DNA of 64,000 nucleotides from Dictyophora rubrovolvata. Taxonomy: Eukaryota > Basidiomycota > Agaricomycetes > Phallales > Phallaceae. Shown piece by piece: positions 22,570 to 33,638 of this stretch. The translations under genes were made by a program, and so were the position numbers. The notes under the pieces were generated by a model. The model saw only the letters and a list, made by a program, of their open reading frames with translations. It was not told where the DNA came from and searched no databases. Position 1 is the stretch's first letter. The number at the start of each line of letters is the position of its first letter. The DNA is taken from NCBI GenBank assembly GCA_029959195.1, contig CP114120.1, positions 1,798,001 to 1,862,000 of the forward strand, written 5' to 3'.

Positions 22570-25500
22570 GAACAATTACTCCCTTTTGTTAGGCGATATG
22601 TATAATCCGTATGTTTCAATACACAAATTATAATTTTTTTTATGATAATTTGCTATTTGAAGTTACTCTGAGTTATATTTGAAGAGAGCTTATGAGCTCA
22701 CAGACTCGGGCTCCGAGTCTGGTATAGGTGTCGATTGCTTGTTGCCTAGCAGCGTATGTATGTATAAATAACTTGAGGCCTCTACGAGCCTCATTGGCGA
22801 GTCTACCTACCTCAACGGATGAGGTCTGAAATATGTGAAGGGGTCCCAGTAGCTATGGGGACATAGTGCGCGCCGTACAACTTTCAGCCTACCCAGTTAC
22901 GCATGTAAGTCACCCCGTCCGACGTGTAAGCCTGCATATGGTAAGGTTGATGTACTTGACAAAGCCATAAGCTTTGTTAAAAATAGCATATATCAATGAT
23001 CCGATGTGTTTCGTGCTTGTTTAAAAATTACTTCCGCCATCGATTCAGACTTGAGAGTTGTGAAATACCAAATACAATACGACCATCTTCTAATCGCGGA
23101 CCTGTTATTTCCTTCAGAGTAGCATTCTTTATAAACATGCTCCCTGAAGATTAAACTTCTCAGAAATGGTGGTAGAAGTTTATGTCATCGACAATTATCA
23201 GCTCTACATGTTCTCCCACCACTGATGCCACAAGTTGATCACAGCCTCGTGGAAGTTGTGTGTGCTACTTTAATTAATGAGCTACTAGAAGCAGTCGATA
23301 TGTGATTTGGTGGCAATGTAAACATTTTTGGTTTGTTCACTGATTCGCTATTGGGTCAGATTCAAAGAATATACTATATGTTAAGTAAGAAAAACACGTT
23401 TCATTTTATTTGTCCTTTTCTTCCTTTTCTCCCTCGAACAACGGACTTAAAAGCAAATGCTAACTTCTTCGATGTGGCCACTCAAGCACGTATGTACGTA
23501 TCTCATTTCAGTGCGTTTCGAAAAACTACATACGTTCTTCGGCAACCTTGTTTTGAGAGATCTAGCAGCAGATCTCAGGTTAAGTAGGAAGAATTAATTT
23601 GGGAAAAGTATTATCAATATGATTATCGACGAAAGCGGTATCAATGCACATTAAGTCATTGGTTTATCATTGATAAGGTTGGTCGAAGGAGTTAAAACCA
23701 CCCCTCACATGCGGCATGCATATGCTTGCCTTCATAACTTCAAAAATCTCCAACAAATGTCTTTTCCGTTTTAATATTGGGTGGAGGGAACACTACCGTT
23801 TACATACCTGTGGCAGTGCCAATCGCACGCGGCCCCGACGCTGTAGATTCAGATATCTCGTTCAACCGTGTCCAACTTGTCTCCGCGTCTAGTAGCCCTC
23901 GAATTAGAAGTCCTCATCATACTTAAAGCTCGTAAGGTAAGCAGCTGTGCATTAACGATATTTGGTCTTCTAAATAACTGACGGGGGAAAACCCTTGACT
24001 TGGTCTCGGGCCTTTCGGTCGTTTCTCTATCCGGACCGGATGTATGGAACATATGTACATATTATCATACGCAGTACGCACTTCTTCGAAAGAAAGATGA
24101 AGGGTTCTCGGTTCCCCTCACCCCTTTGACCTTCCCATACACTCTATCTGGTCTTCGCGAATCGTGTATATGTCGATCTGGCATCAAATGTTGCCGAAAA
24201 AATGGTTCTGTGAAAAGTTATGAGTGCTTTGTGATATGATGTTCGATACGATCATTCCGTCGATTAAAACAACTTACAATTGGCGTTTTGAGTTTCTTTC
24301 AAAAAAAGAAGAAAGTCCCCAGAGTCCATTACTTTTTTTCACCAATAAAAACAGGACCATCAAAAGTTGTTCTTTCTTTGTTCTGTCTCGTTTTTTTTTT
24401 CTTCTGTCTGGTTCCCCCCCGGCTGCCGATAAGTCTAACTGGATTGATTTGCCCGCCGTGTGTCGTGAGGCTTTCATGTATGCACGCTATTCACCGGATA
24501 ATAAATACAGCGAATAAGCTTATCAAAATATAATGAAATAGTGTCAGCTGTAAAAGAAACTGAAACCGATTTCATGTTTCTTATCCGGTTGCAGTTGAGT
24601 TGCATTCGGACAGGCTGGTAACTGAGCCTTGAAGGCGTGTTTTGTCATTGTTCATTGGTTTATTTTTTTTTTACATGAGAATTGTGTTTCTAGGTCCTGC
24701 TAATTAAACCTATCCAATCCACGATACATGTAATGCTTTGGGGTAATATGCTCTTACTGCCGTTCAATCTGGCATAAACATTTTAAAATAGGTTTTTTTC
24801 CTGTAGTTTGGCTTAAGTCTGAATCTTTAAAAAAATGTTGTAACCATTGTGCCGCAGAGCTCCTGCCAGCTGTAAAATACGTGGCTAGTATGTATGCAGT
24901 AATAACGTAATAGGTAGTACCGACGCCTATGATTATCATCGACGGATCCAAACCAGCAGCAATTCAGAGAAGTCATATGAAACCCCAAATCCAAAAGGAT
25001 ACGTCCTTCTTCTTTTCGTAGTATCAAGGCCGTCGAAATGGGGGCAATCTGTTTTTGTTTTTGTTTTTTTTTTTGCTTGGAAATCCGATACTCGCTTTAT
25101 CGATTTGACTTTGAACAAACCTTACCAAGTGGTTCTTCAAAGAAGGGTACCAGCTTTCCTTTGAGTAGGTAATATAGCCAGTAAGGTACGATTTTGCGAC
25201 TAAGCTCGATGACAGGTCGATGTCGATGGCCTGTATGATGAGCGATCATGATCTCGTCCAGGTTCAATGCGGTATAGCCCTCGATCGAACCTCTGGTGTT
25301 TCGTCCCTCTATTTATTCCGTCTTGCGGCAATTGGTGGCTTCTATGGCCTCTGCGGTTGCTTGAGATCTTTGACAGCCCCGCCGTCAGATACATAATACA
25401 CTCCGGAGACTGAAGTTTCAAGACAAGTCAGAGAGACATTATAGGATAACAGCCAAGTTAATAATCAAAAAAATTTTTTGTACCCATCCGAACGCGATTC

Positions 25501-28500
25501 GGAGGACACAAGACGATGGAATTTACACAAGCCAAGAAGATGGCATGGAGCATTCCACGTGAGAATCAGGCCTGGCATCGATCCTGGTCGGGAGTGTGGG
25601 TTTCCTGAAATAGAAACGAAGAATTTACTGGCGGGGAAAAAAAGTACAAAAGACGAGGAGAGAGAAGAGAGAGATTGTACTGTTTTGTGTGCAGCAATGT
25701 ACACTGGCAACCTTGATGCGCCAATTCAAAAAAAGGGGGGGGGGGGGGCTGAGGGAGAAGAGAAATCTGATATCCCCAGAAGGAAAGGAAAATCTAAAAA
25801 AAATCATTGAGCGCAATTCGGACGCGATTCCCCCCATCAATTTGTGACGATCGTAGGATAAGCTTTGTGGCCACAAGGTCAACTTGGTCAATAGAATGTA
25901 TGCGGATGTAGATCCAGAACGGTCTTGATGACTCAGTGTAATATATAACGACCTAATTTCTCTCTGTGTAATATCAGGGAAAAATCCGCGCTTTTAAAGC
26001 ACCACCACCAAAGCTTGACGGGGCTGATGTGATTCAATCATAAAGCCTGAGTGGTTGAGCGAGGAAGGCTCCGGCGGGGTATGGAAGACTGAAGAGCGAA
26101 CACCCCTATTTCCTTGATCCTTTTTTTTGTAAAACTCGAGTCCCTTTTCAATGGTTCTGGAAGGTGAGTATATGTATCTCTGGATGGATGAAAATTATGC
26201 AAATATCTAATTTGGATTAGTGGACGTACGTTTAGTCAAAGGAGTCGGAAGATTGGAGATCTTGACCAATGGATCCACATTTGCTCGTTGAGAATATTAT
26301 ATATATATTTTATTTGGAAAATGGGATTGGCACGGCGCGATGAAAGTGTCAAAATAAATTCACCGTAATCGCCGAAAGGGGACATCCGCGGGACTTTTCT
26401 CAGCGCGTGGTTTGCTGGAAGAGCCAAGTTACGTCCTGGATCAATCCTAGTATTAAAATCAAATAATAATAATAAATTTTTTTCATGTCTTTTTTTTTTT
26501 TTTGAAAAAAAAAAAAGAATGAGGCCTCGCGACAAAAAATAGTGTTGAAGCGCACGCGTTCCTGCCAGACAACATGGACATTAAAACCAAAACTTTTGAA
26601 CCATATCAAAAGCTGAAGAGAGATAAGCCTGAGCCTCACATGCAGTAAAGATCGAAAACCATAGAAGGATAGGCCGATCGCGTTATTACACATTAACAGA
26701 ATTACTATTTACCACATAGTCAGATTTTTGTTACCGTGTTTCAAACCTTATATACAGTATTATGCGGATCACGGTAGCAGATCCGAATCGGACGTGCATT
26801 TGTTAGCCTTAGCCTGTTGCAGAAGGGAAAAGGGGGGATGATGAGAAGATCTCTTTCCAGAAAAAACATTCGGCGTACAAAGAGAAGACGCGGTGGTTCG
26901 CTGGAAATAGACATGCGTAGGAGGAGGCATTGGTATTATTATTATCGAGTATAGAGTTATTGTATTTTATAACTAACTAGTATAGTAGGGCCGGACACCA
27001 TGCCAACAAGGCAAGCGCAGATCCATTGAATTGCGCCACCTGAAGGAGGAAGGGAAGGAAGGAGATCTTGCGCGCTTGGGACACGGATGAAATATTGGGA
27101 GATGAGATTCAGCGATTTAGCGATTTAGCTGGCAGGGGCCGAAATCTGCTGATATCAGGGTATGTAATAATGGTTAATATAAGAGGAGAATTGAATGAGA
27201 GAATGAAGAAACAAATGAAAAGAGGCGAAGAAGATCATGAAAGATAGGCCCAGAAGAAAGGATGATGTCGTGCAGGAACAGTTTGAGTGCCCCTGGAGAG
27301 GGGAGCCTGAGGGGATGGATAGCCGGAGTTATTTTATATTTGAACGAACGAACGAGAGCGTTACATATATTTAAATGAGTTAGGCGGTAATTCTTATCAG
27401 GATACATACATACATACAAATTTGATCGATTGGATGAAACGTATGTATATAAAGTTTTGAGAATGACCTTGTTCTGAGGCCAGTAAGTTGCCGTGCGTGA
27501 GCTGGAAGCCTTCTCCTTCTTAGTTTCGCGTCGCAGCAGGGTAATAAAATACGAGTCAGGGTATCAAATTCAAAGCCTGTGTATGATAGAGTTGTGCGTG
27601 TTGTGTCGTGTTTTGATGCCGTGTCCGTGGGTGCCTGTGGTGTGTGCTTCGAAGGACCGCATAACGGACCAGATACCCGGAATGCGGAGAGGCTAGATAA
27701 TGACGCGATCTGTCAGGAGAAGAGTGCGTCCGCTCGGAAGCAATACATATTTGTGCTCGGCTGATTTGGCGCCTGATAGCGTGTGGGCTCGTGTGTGGAT
27801 GTGGTGAGTTTCGACGGCGGCGCGGGGGGTGACTCTCTGAAAGAGCCAGACAAGTAATCTCGTGGCCATTTGAGAGAAAAAAACAATAGGCGACAAAACG
27901 ATGCGAGAACACTTGCAATAGTGTACAACGCAGCAGCATGTGGTTTATTGAGCTGGCAGTGGCAAATTTATCAGCGCAATTCAGTGGGACGGCACCCACG
28001 GTAAACGCCACAAAGTCTTTGTCGTGGGCCAGATGAGAGCCCTTTCATCCTGATTCGATTTCCTTCTTTTCTTCGTTCAATTCATTTCCGATAGATACGC
28101 CCACAGCCGGGGTCGAAGAAATACCTGGTCCAGGGCGCAATTGGAAGCCGATATCTCTCTTTCTTTCTTTTTTTTCGAGAATAAAATAAAATAAATCAGA
28201 AGACCAGCAGTTAATTCGAAGCAATCGACAGGACCAAATAAATAATTTTAATTTCAAGTAATTATAATGGCAATTGCAACAGGTTTGCTACTTGTTACTT
28301 TCATTTCATTTCATAATCATAACTTTTCATAATACTAATACTATAATACTAATTGCCTGTCGGAGTTGCTCACTTTCGTGCGAAGTCTCCTTTCTTGGCC
28401 ACCGTCCTGGCTTTTCCTCGGGCCTCTACATCATGTCTCCTTAAAGAGCGTCGCTGTTTCCGTGTCAGCACATTTCTCTCGCTCTTTCTTCCTCTCTCTC

Positions 28501-28656
28501 TGTTCTCGTGCTGAGCGAGAGCTTGCAAAAAGAATTATCAAAAGAACTCGGAAGAGCTGGCTCCTTGTCAGTCTCCCAGTCGCGGTCCAGAAACCCACAC
28601 CCCGACACCCACCCCTCCTCCGTCTTCCGTCTTCTTTCAAATCAATTCTCTAACAC
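22570..28656. other. 6.1 kb gene-poor interval
   Basis: The longest stretch without a supportable gene. It contains a perfect 9-bp hairpin at 22701-22721, a cullin-like relic near 23760-23945, homopolymer tracts (14 G at 25735-25748, T and A runs near 26480-26515), and short tandem words such as CATA near 27408. Open frames up to 151 codons on the minus strand at 27556-28011 are His/Arg/Ser-rich without family features. It lies upstream of a large transcription-factor gene and may contain its regulatory region; this is inference. Confidence 0.5.
23760..23945 (+). pseudogene. Degenerate cullin-like fragment
   Basis: In one frame the words DAVDSDISFNR followed by RIR resemble the cullin segment before the winged helix (family form roughly DVxDTDxFSFN, then KIKI). 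In another frame, just upstream, LHTCGSANRTRPR resembles the cullin LQSLACGKANR block. A third piece, ILKARK followed directly by a GTAAGC donor, matches the IMKARK end of exon 2 of the cullin at the window start, sharing AAAGCTCGTAAGGT. The pieces are in family order but need frame changes and have lost the intervening sequence, so this is a decayed copy if real. Short matches make it tentative. Confidence 0.35.
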
Positions 28657-31600
28657 ATGGAGCACGACCAAGAGATGTATGCCCAGCATGGCCTCCAGGA
28701 TAATCTATATCAGTCTTCTGTTTATTCTTCTGACATTCTTTCGTTCCAAACACCATCCTCCTTTCTTATTTCTCACCAGTCTCGTCAGAGATTTCCTCCT
28801 TCGGATATTGCTTTCCGGTCCCACAATCACCACAATCACCACGATCACCACGAGGCAGAACACGTTTATAACTCCCCCCAGCTCACCCTAGACCCTTCCA
28901 CCCTCGATTTACGCCCAAGTCCTTCCGACGATATCTCCATCTCTTCATCTCCTTCTTCTTCCGTCAATAACCCAGCCACCGGCAGCTCAACTACCACTCC
29001 AACAGGCTCTCTTCGTATTTCAACTTATAATAGTAATAATAATAATAATAATACTCTCCTCTCTCCTTCCAATTCTACACCTACTGCTGCTGCTGAAACT
29101 CCTACTTCGACCCCTAACGCTACTACTACTACGGCTACGGCTACGGCTACTGGCGTACTTACCCGACGAAAAGCTAGAGCTGTTCTCGAACAGCTCCAGA
29201 TCCCTACCCAAATTGATACCCAGCTCTCACGGCAGCAGCAGCAGCAACAACAACAACAACAACAACAACAACAAGGCACTCAGCAGAGTCAACCTCACCG
29301 GTTTCATCCCAGTCACGACTTCCAGAACCGACTTCACCATCAGACCAGTGACATGCATGATGTCCAGATGCAGCAAGGCGAATTACAGATGCATGTTGAT
29401 GACCATAATCAACAACCTTTAATCGATCCCATCCATCACCAACCTAGCACACTCACTCCCCATTCACATGTATGTCCTCAGTTTGCTTTCTTCTTTCTTT
29501 CTTCACCAACAAATTATTAGGTCTATTCTGTCCTCTCCGATACCCCAACAACCACTTCTTCCCGTTATTACCTTTCATCGGACACCTTCTCAAACTCTCC
29601 TGCGACGGTCTCCAGCTCAGCGGACGTTTCCCCGCATTCTGATCTCCAGCCCATCAGTCCCACTTCGACTCTCGCATCGAGTCCCACCTCAACCGTCCCA
29701 TTGGCCCGCTCTTTCCGTTCTGGTTCCCTATCCCTCGGTCTCACCACCAACCGATCACTCTCCCTTATTACCTCCCTTCCACCCACTGGTTCAATCGGCC
29801 AACCTATATCCCCGTCTCATCTGCATGGCCCCCAACTTTCATCGCACCCCCATATGCACCCTACCCCGTATTACATGAATCACGGACCAAGCTCACCCAT
29901 CTATCCGTCAACCCCGCCTACCTCTCACCATGGCCAAACCTCCTCTTCGTCCTCAAGGTCATCAGGCCAGACACATTACTCTCTTCGTGGTTCCCCCGCT
30001 CCCCATGCATTCGGCCGTGGACACGGCCGTTCAAGTAGTTATGGAACGGGTAGTACAATGAGTGTGCGAAGCACCTCCCCAGCTAGCAGCGTAACGAGTG
30101 CTTTCACTTCCTTATCGGGAGGAGGAGGAGGAGGGGGGGGCGGAGGTGGAAATACCCCTTCTACTTCTGGACCTCTCGGAAGTCCTATCTCTTACGGTGA
30201 AAATAATAATGGCGATATGCAAATGCCTTTCACGTCGACTCAAGAGCCTTTAACGCCTCATCCCCCACCCACTCCCCATTTTTCCCGGGCTCAGAGTCAT
30301 CCCCCGAGTATTATACCCAATTATCCGTCTCACCACTCCCACCCTTTACCACCTCAACATCGCAAAAGTTATTTGTCTCGTGAGCCTTATCCAGTTTCGA
30401 GGAATACCGGTTATATGGATGGTGGTGGTGGTGGTGGTGGTGGTGGTGGAGGGGGAGGAGGACCATCACCACGAGATCCAATGGGATGGTCAAACATGGA
30501 GCCAGATGTGTACATTCATCCTGGAACGAGACTCACCGATGAGGAGTTTCAGGCTCAATTTCCTCCAAAGCCACTTATGACCCGAGCGCCGCATAGAAAG
30601 CAAAAGTTGGCCAATTCGGACAGAAAGGCTATTTGCATGTATGCAAAGCAACATCCGAGTGCTCGTCAAGAGGATATTGCTGCTCGTTATAACGTTGAGA
30701 GAAGTACCATTAGTAAGATTTTGAAAAATAAAGAGAGATGGCTGGGTTGTCCGGATGATGATGCCAAAGTGGCGCGTAAAAGGTATTTTTTGAACTATTT
30801 ATTTCTTTATTTTTTTTTTTTGGTGAGGAATTTCTGATATGGAAAATTAAAGGAAACCTCGCTTTGATGACTTGGAACTTGTTCTCAAGCTATGGGTAGA
30901 GGAGGCGCGTCCACAGAAAATTGTTCTGTCCGATGCCCTCATCCGGTACGTTTAATCCCCCCCCCCCCCCTTGTTCGTGAAGAGTTTACGTATATATCAA
31001 GTTCCAAAGCTAAGGAAGAAGCTCGTCGTCTAGGTATTCTCGAGGACAAGTTCAAAGCGTCGTCTGGGTGGTTGGAGAATTTTAAACATCGAGTTGGTAT
31101 CCGAAAGGGCAAATACATTGGTCGCGATCACTGGCAAGAAGGAAGCGAGTCCGATTTTGATGACCCAAATTCTCAAAGGTTTCAGGAACAGCGGGCGAAT
31201 TGGTCTAATAAATCCCATAACTCTAATTCCAAGGACAGCTGGGATTTATCACTCATGGGCTCTACGTCCCCTTTGAAGGAAACGGATTCTATTCAACAAC
31301 TAACTATTGCAGAGTCGAGTGGGAAACAACAACAACAACAACAACAACTGGGTTTTCCCTCCGAGGAGCTGAACACTGCGCATTCATCTCCTCAAGTAAC
31401 CGATGCGCGGCCTGGATCTCGACATGAAAACAACTTAATCGAATCCGTCACGAGAAAAACACGCAGTCGAACGTTGGCTGAAACCAGGGAGGCAACGGCT
31501 ACGTCCGCTTCTGCTCCCATTACTGCACTTCCAAATTCATTAAATTCGTCCGCATCATCATCATCATCATTATCATCATCTACCATGGAATCTAGAGCGG

Positions 31601-31854
31601 TTACCAGTCCTTCTGTTCCTGCAATTCAAATGGATGCAACCCTTCTTTTAAGACCGCATGACACATCTCATTCGATCACGGACGAAGATTCTGAATCACG
31701 CAGGCCAAACTCAGCAATTGGAAGACACTCTGAAAGCCGGGGCGCTTCTGAAACGCTCAGTGGTGCTGCGCTTAACTCGATTGGATCACAACAAGGATTT
31801 ATGACCAACCAGAGAGGAGATGGGTGTTTAATTCAAGGACAAGAATCGTGTTGA
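28657..31854 (+). CDS. CENP-B/Tc5-type HTH transcription regulator, low-complexity
   Basis: Four exons, 28657-29469, 29521-30782, 30853-30945 and 31002-31854; 1006 residues. The first 610 residues are low complexity: Ser/Thr/Pro-rich, a polyglutamine tract, His-rich HNHHNHHDHH, and two long glycine runs. A CENP-B-type N-terminal helix-turn-helix follows (NSDRKAICMYAKQHPSARQE, DIAARYNVERSTISKILKNK). Next is a Tc5-transposase-like DNA-binding half (LVLKLWVEEARPQ, LSDALIRSKAKEEARRLGI, SSGWLENFKHRVGIRKGKY), with both introns 2 and 3 inside it. The C-terminal 220 residues are again Ser/Gln-rich, and no DDE endonuclease domain is present. This looks like a host regulator built from a pogo/Tc5-type transposase DNA-binding region, comparable in origin to CENP-B and fission yeast Abp1. 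Targets are unknown. Confidence 0.85.
29231..29274 (+). repeat. CAG/CAA polyglutamine tract
   Basis: A run of CAG then CAA codons within exon 1 of the CENP-B-type gene encodes an uninterrupted glutamine stretch of 14 residues. The mix of the two codons suggests it is selected or purified rather than a pure slippage product. Confidence 0.9.
30418..30462 (+). repeat. GGT/GGA polyglycine tract
   Basis: Tandem GGT triplets followed by GGA and GGG encode a glycine run just before the DNA-binding region of the CENP-B-type protein. A second, shorter glycine run lies near 30117-30150. These are likely length-variable. Confidence 0.9.
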
Positions 31855-33004
31855 AGGAAAGAAGGAGGAGAAGAAGAAAAAAAACCTCCGTATCAGTGGT
31901 GATCTCCCTCCAGTTGAAAGAAAGATCGAGATAAGACCATTCCCCTTCGAGGTAATTTGAAAATAAAATTCTGAACAAATCGTTGGATTACCTCCCTCTC
32001 TCCCTCTCTTTCTATATCTCCTGCCCCTTCCCCCTTTTTTCTCGCCTTTTCTTTGTCCAGTCGCTTTCAATTTTTGCTTTGATTAATGGGACCTTTCATT
32101 TCCAATTCGGTTATGTTACGTGTTTTTTTCTTCTTTTGTTTTGTTTTCCTCTTCAAAAGGCTTCTTTAACCAACCAACCCCCCAACTTAACGTCGCATCT
32201 AGTATAACGCCCTCACTTTGTGTATCGATTTGTCTCTTCCATTTTCTTTTCTGGCAATCATTTTTTTACTACCCATGCAGCCTACCCCACCGTGTTTTTC
32301 TTTTTCACTTCTTTACCCATATGCATCATCATTTCCCCACATTCATTTTTTTCATTGTGAATTTGTCTTTCAAAGTTTGAGTTCGTCTCACGCGCATCTG
32401 ACTATCATTAGTTAGTATGTGGTTTTACGATTCTTCTTCGATTCCTCCGAATACCATTTTTGGTCAATACCTTTGCATATGTTACCCCAAACCCTGTTAC
32501 GAGGCAATCGGACAGCCATTTATCGCATACTTCCACTCATCTTTTACCTCCTTGATTGTAGAATTTAGCTCATCTTCTTTCACCTCCGTTTTCATTTTTC
32601 TTTTACGACCTTTAACGAACTGTTTTACGTGTTTTGGCCCTTTGAAATATATTTAGCTTTTTCATTATTTCGGCTTCTTTCTTTTATTATGGTGGCACCA
32701 ATGAGTACATGAATTATCTTAATTATAGCTCGAAAACGGTAGCAAAAAAAGTGATCATGTCCCTTTTAATATCGCCCAAATGCATTTTTTGATTAATGGA
32801 TAACGGCAGCCCGGGAGGCACAACAAACAACTTGTGGCGGGCGAACAAATGAAATGGAATTCTCTTGGGAACATTTAATAAACCTAAAATTCTTTTTTTC
32901 CAATTCGGCGAATTGTTTCCTTCTTGCTAGAATAAAATAAAACAAGGGGGAATCTGGGGCTGATCTGGGATCTAGGTATACCCAAGTCGCCGAACCGTCA
33001 CCGC
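31855..33004. other. Pyrimidine-rich 3' intergenic region
   Basis: Convergent spacer between the CENP-B-type gene and the small UPF0390 gene. The plus strand is strongly T/C-rich from about 31990 to 32660, with many TTTCTTTT and TTCCTCC words, as in long 3' untranslated regions. Open frames here are Phe/Ser/Leu-rich artefacts of composition. Confidence 0.5.
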
Positions 33005-33416
33005 TTAGACTTTGACGAAGAACCTGATCTGTAAATAATTGATTAGAGATCTCGCGTCGGGCAATGGAATTTTTTCATTTATTATCGAAAAACAAAGGTG
33101 TACGAACTGCGCGGAAGATTTGACAATGGAAAGTCTTCCTGTGGATTCAGAAGCAGTCGCCATTTGTCGTTCAATAGAATTGTTAATTTTCGAGGATAAA
33201 GACTAAAGAAAAAGAAAAAATCAAGGTAACGGGATGCCGTAATTTTTCGTTTCTCTTGATCTATTGGCGTACCTTTTGTAAAGCAGCCTGCTTAACTGCA
33301 GCAGCCTTCTTTGGGGGGATGTTACGTTGCCCTTTTTTGGGCTGAGCCGGTTTCTTTTGTTGAGAACGTGAAGAAGACACCTTTCGATGAAGATTTTTAG
33401 TTTGACCTTGAACCAT
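33005..33416 (-). CDS. UPF0390/DUF2462 small basic protein
   Basis: Two exons, 33273-33416 and 33005-33202; 113 residues. The N-terminus MVQGQTKNLHRKV is the family start (MAQGxxK), then basic QQKKPAQPKKGQRNIPPKKA, and after the intron SLSSKINNSIERQMATA, SESTGRLSIVKSS, matching the family's invariant KINNxIExxM segment and the closing TG-L-xIVK. The human member is the Leydig cell tumour 10 kDa protein homologue, a nucleolar or ribosome-associated basic protein of unclear function. The C-terminal 25 residues beyond IVKSSAQF have no counterpart I know, so a further short intron before the stop is possible. Confidence 0.78.
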
Positions 33417-33638
33417 GTTTACGTAACTGGAAGATCCAAAATGTAGACAATAATAAAATTAAGAAGATAATTAGTGAAGGACTTGTTGGGTATTACTTGG
33501 TGTAAAGCCAGGCGGGGGCGGAGGCAACTGCAAAGAAGTTGTTCTGCAGACCCTGTGACGCCTTTTTGTGACGTTACGTTACGATACGTTACACCGCGTA
33601 ATAATTTCTTGTACACATCCATCCACCTCCTCAGCAAA
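33417..33638. promoter_or_regulatory. Compact divergent promoter, UPF0390 gene / FEN1
   Basis: Only 222 bases separate two outward-reading starts. It includes a repeated ACGTTACG/ACGATACGTTAC word near 33572-33594. A shared promoter is inferred from spacing; no binding site is identified. Confidence 0.5.

Noticed and set aside
26035-26090. tRNA-like GAGTGGTTGAGCGAGG word resembling a Leu/Ser tRNA A box
   Set aside because: No matching B box or acceptor stem within tRNA distance.
27556-28011. 151-codon minus-strand open frame with Arg/His/Ser-rich sequence
   Set aside because: Composition follows local GC-rich DNA, overlapping frames are open on both strands, and there is no domain or splice structure.
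31983-32656. Chain of Phe/Ser/Leu-rich plus-strand frames
   Set aside because: Caused by T/C-rich composition of the 3' region after the CENP-B-type gene; no homology features.
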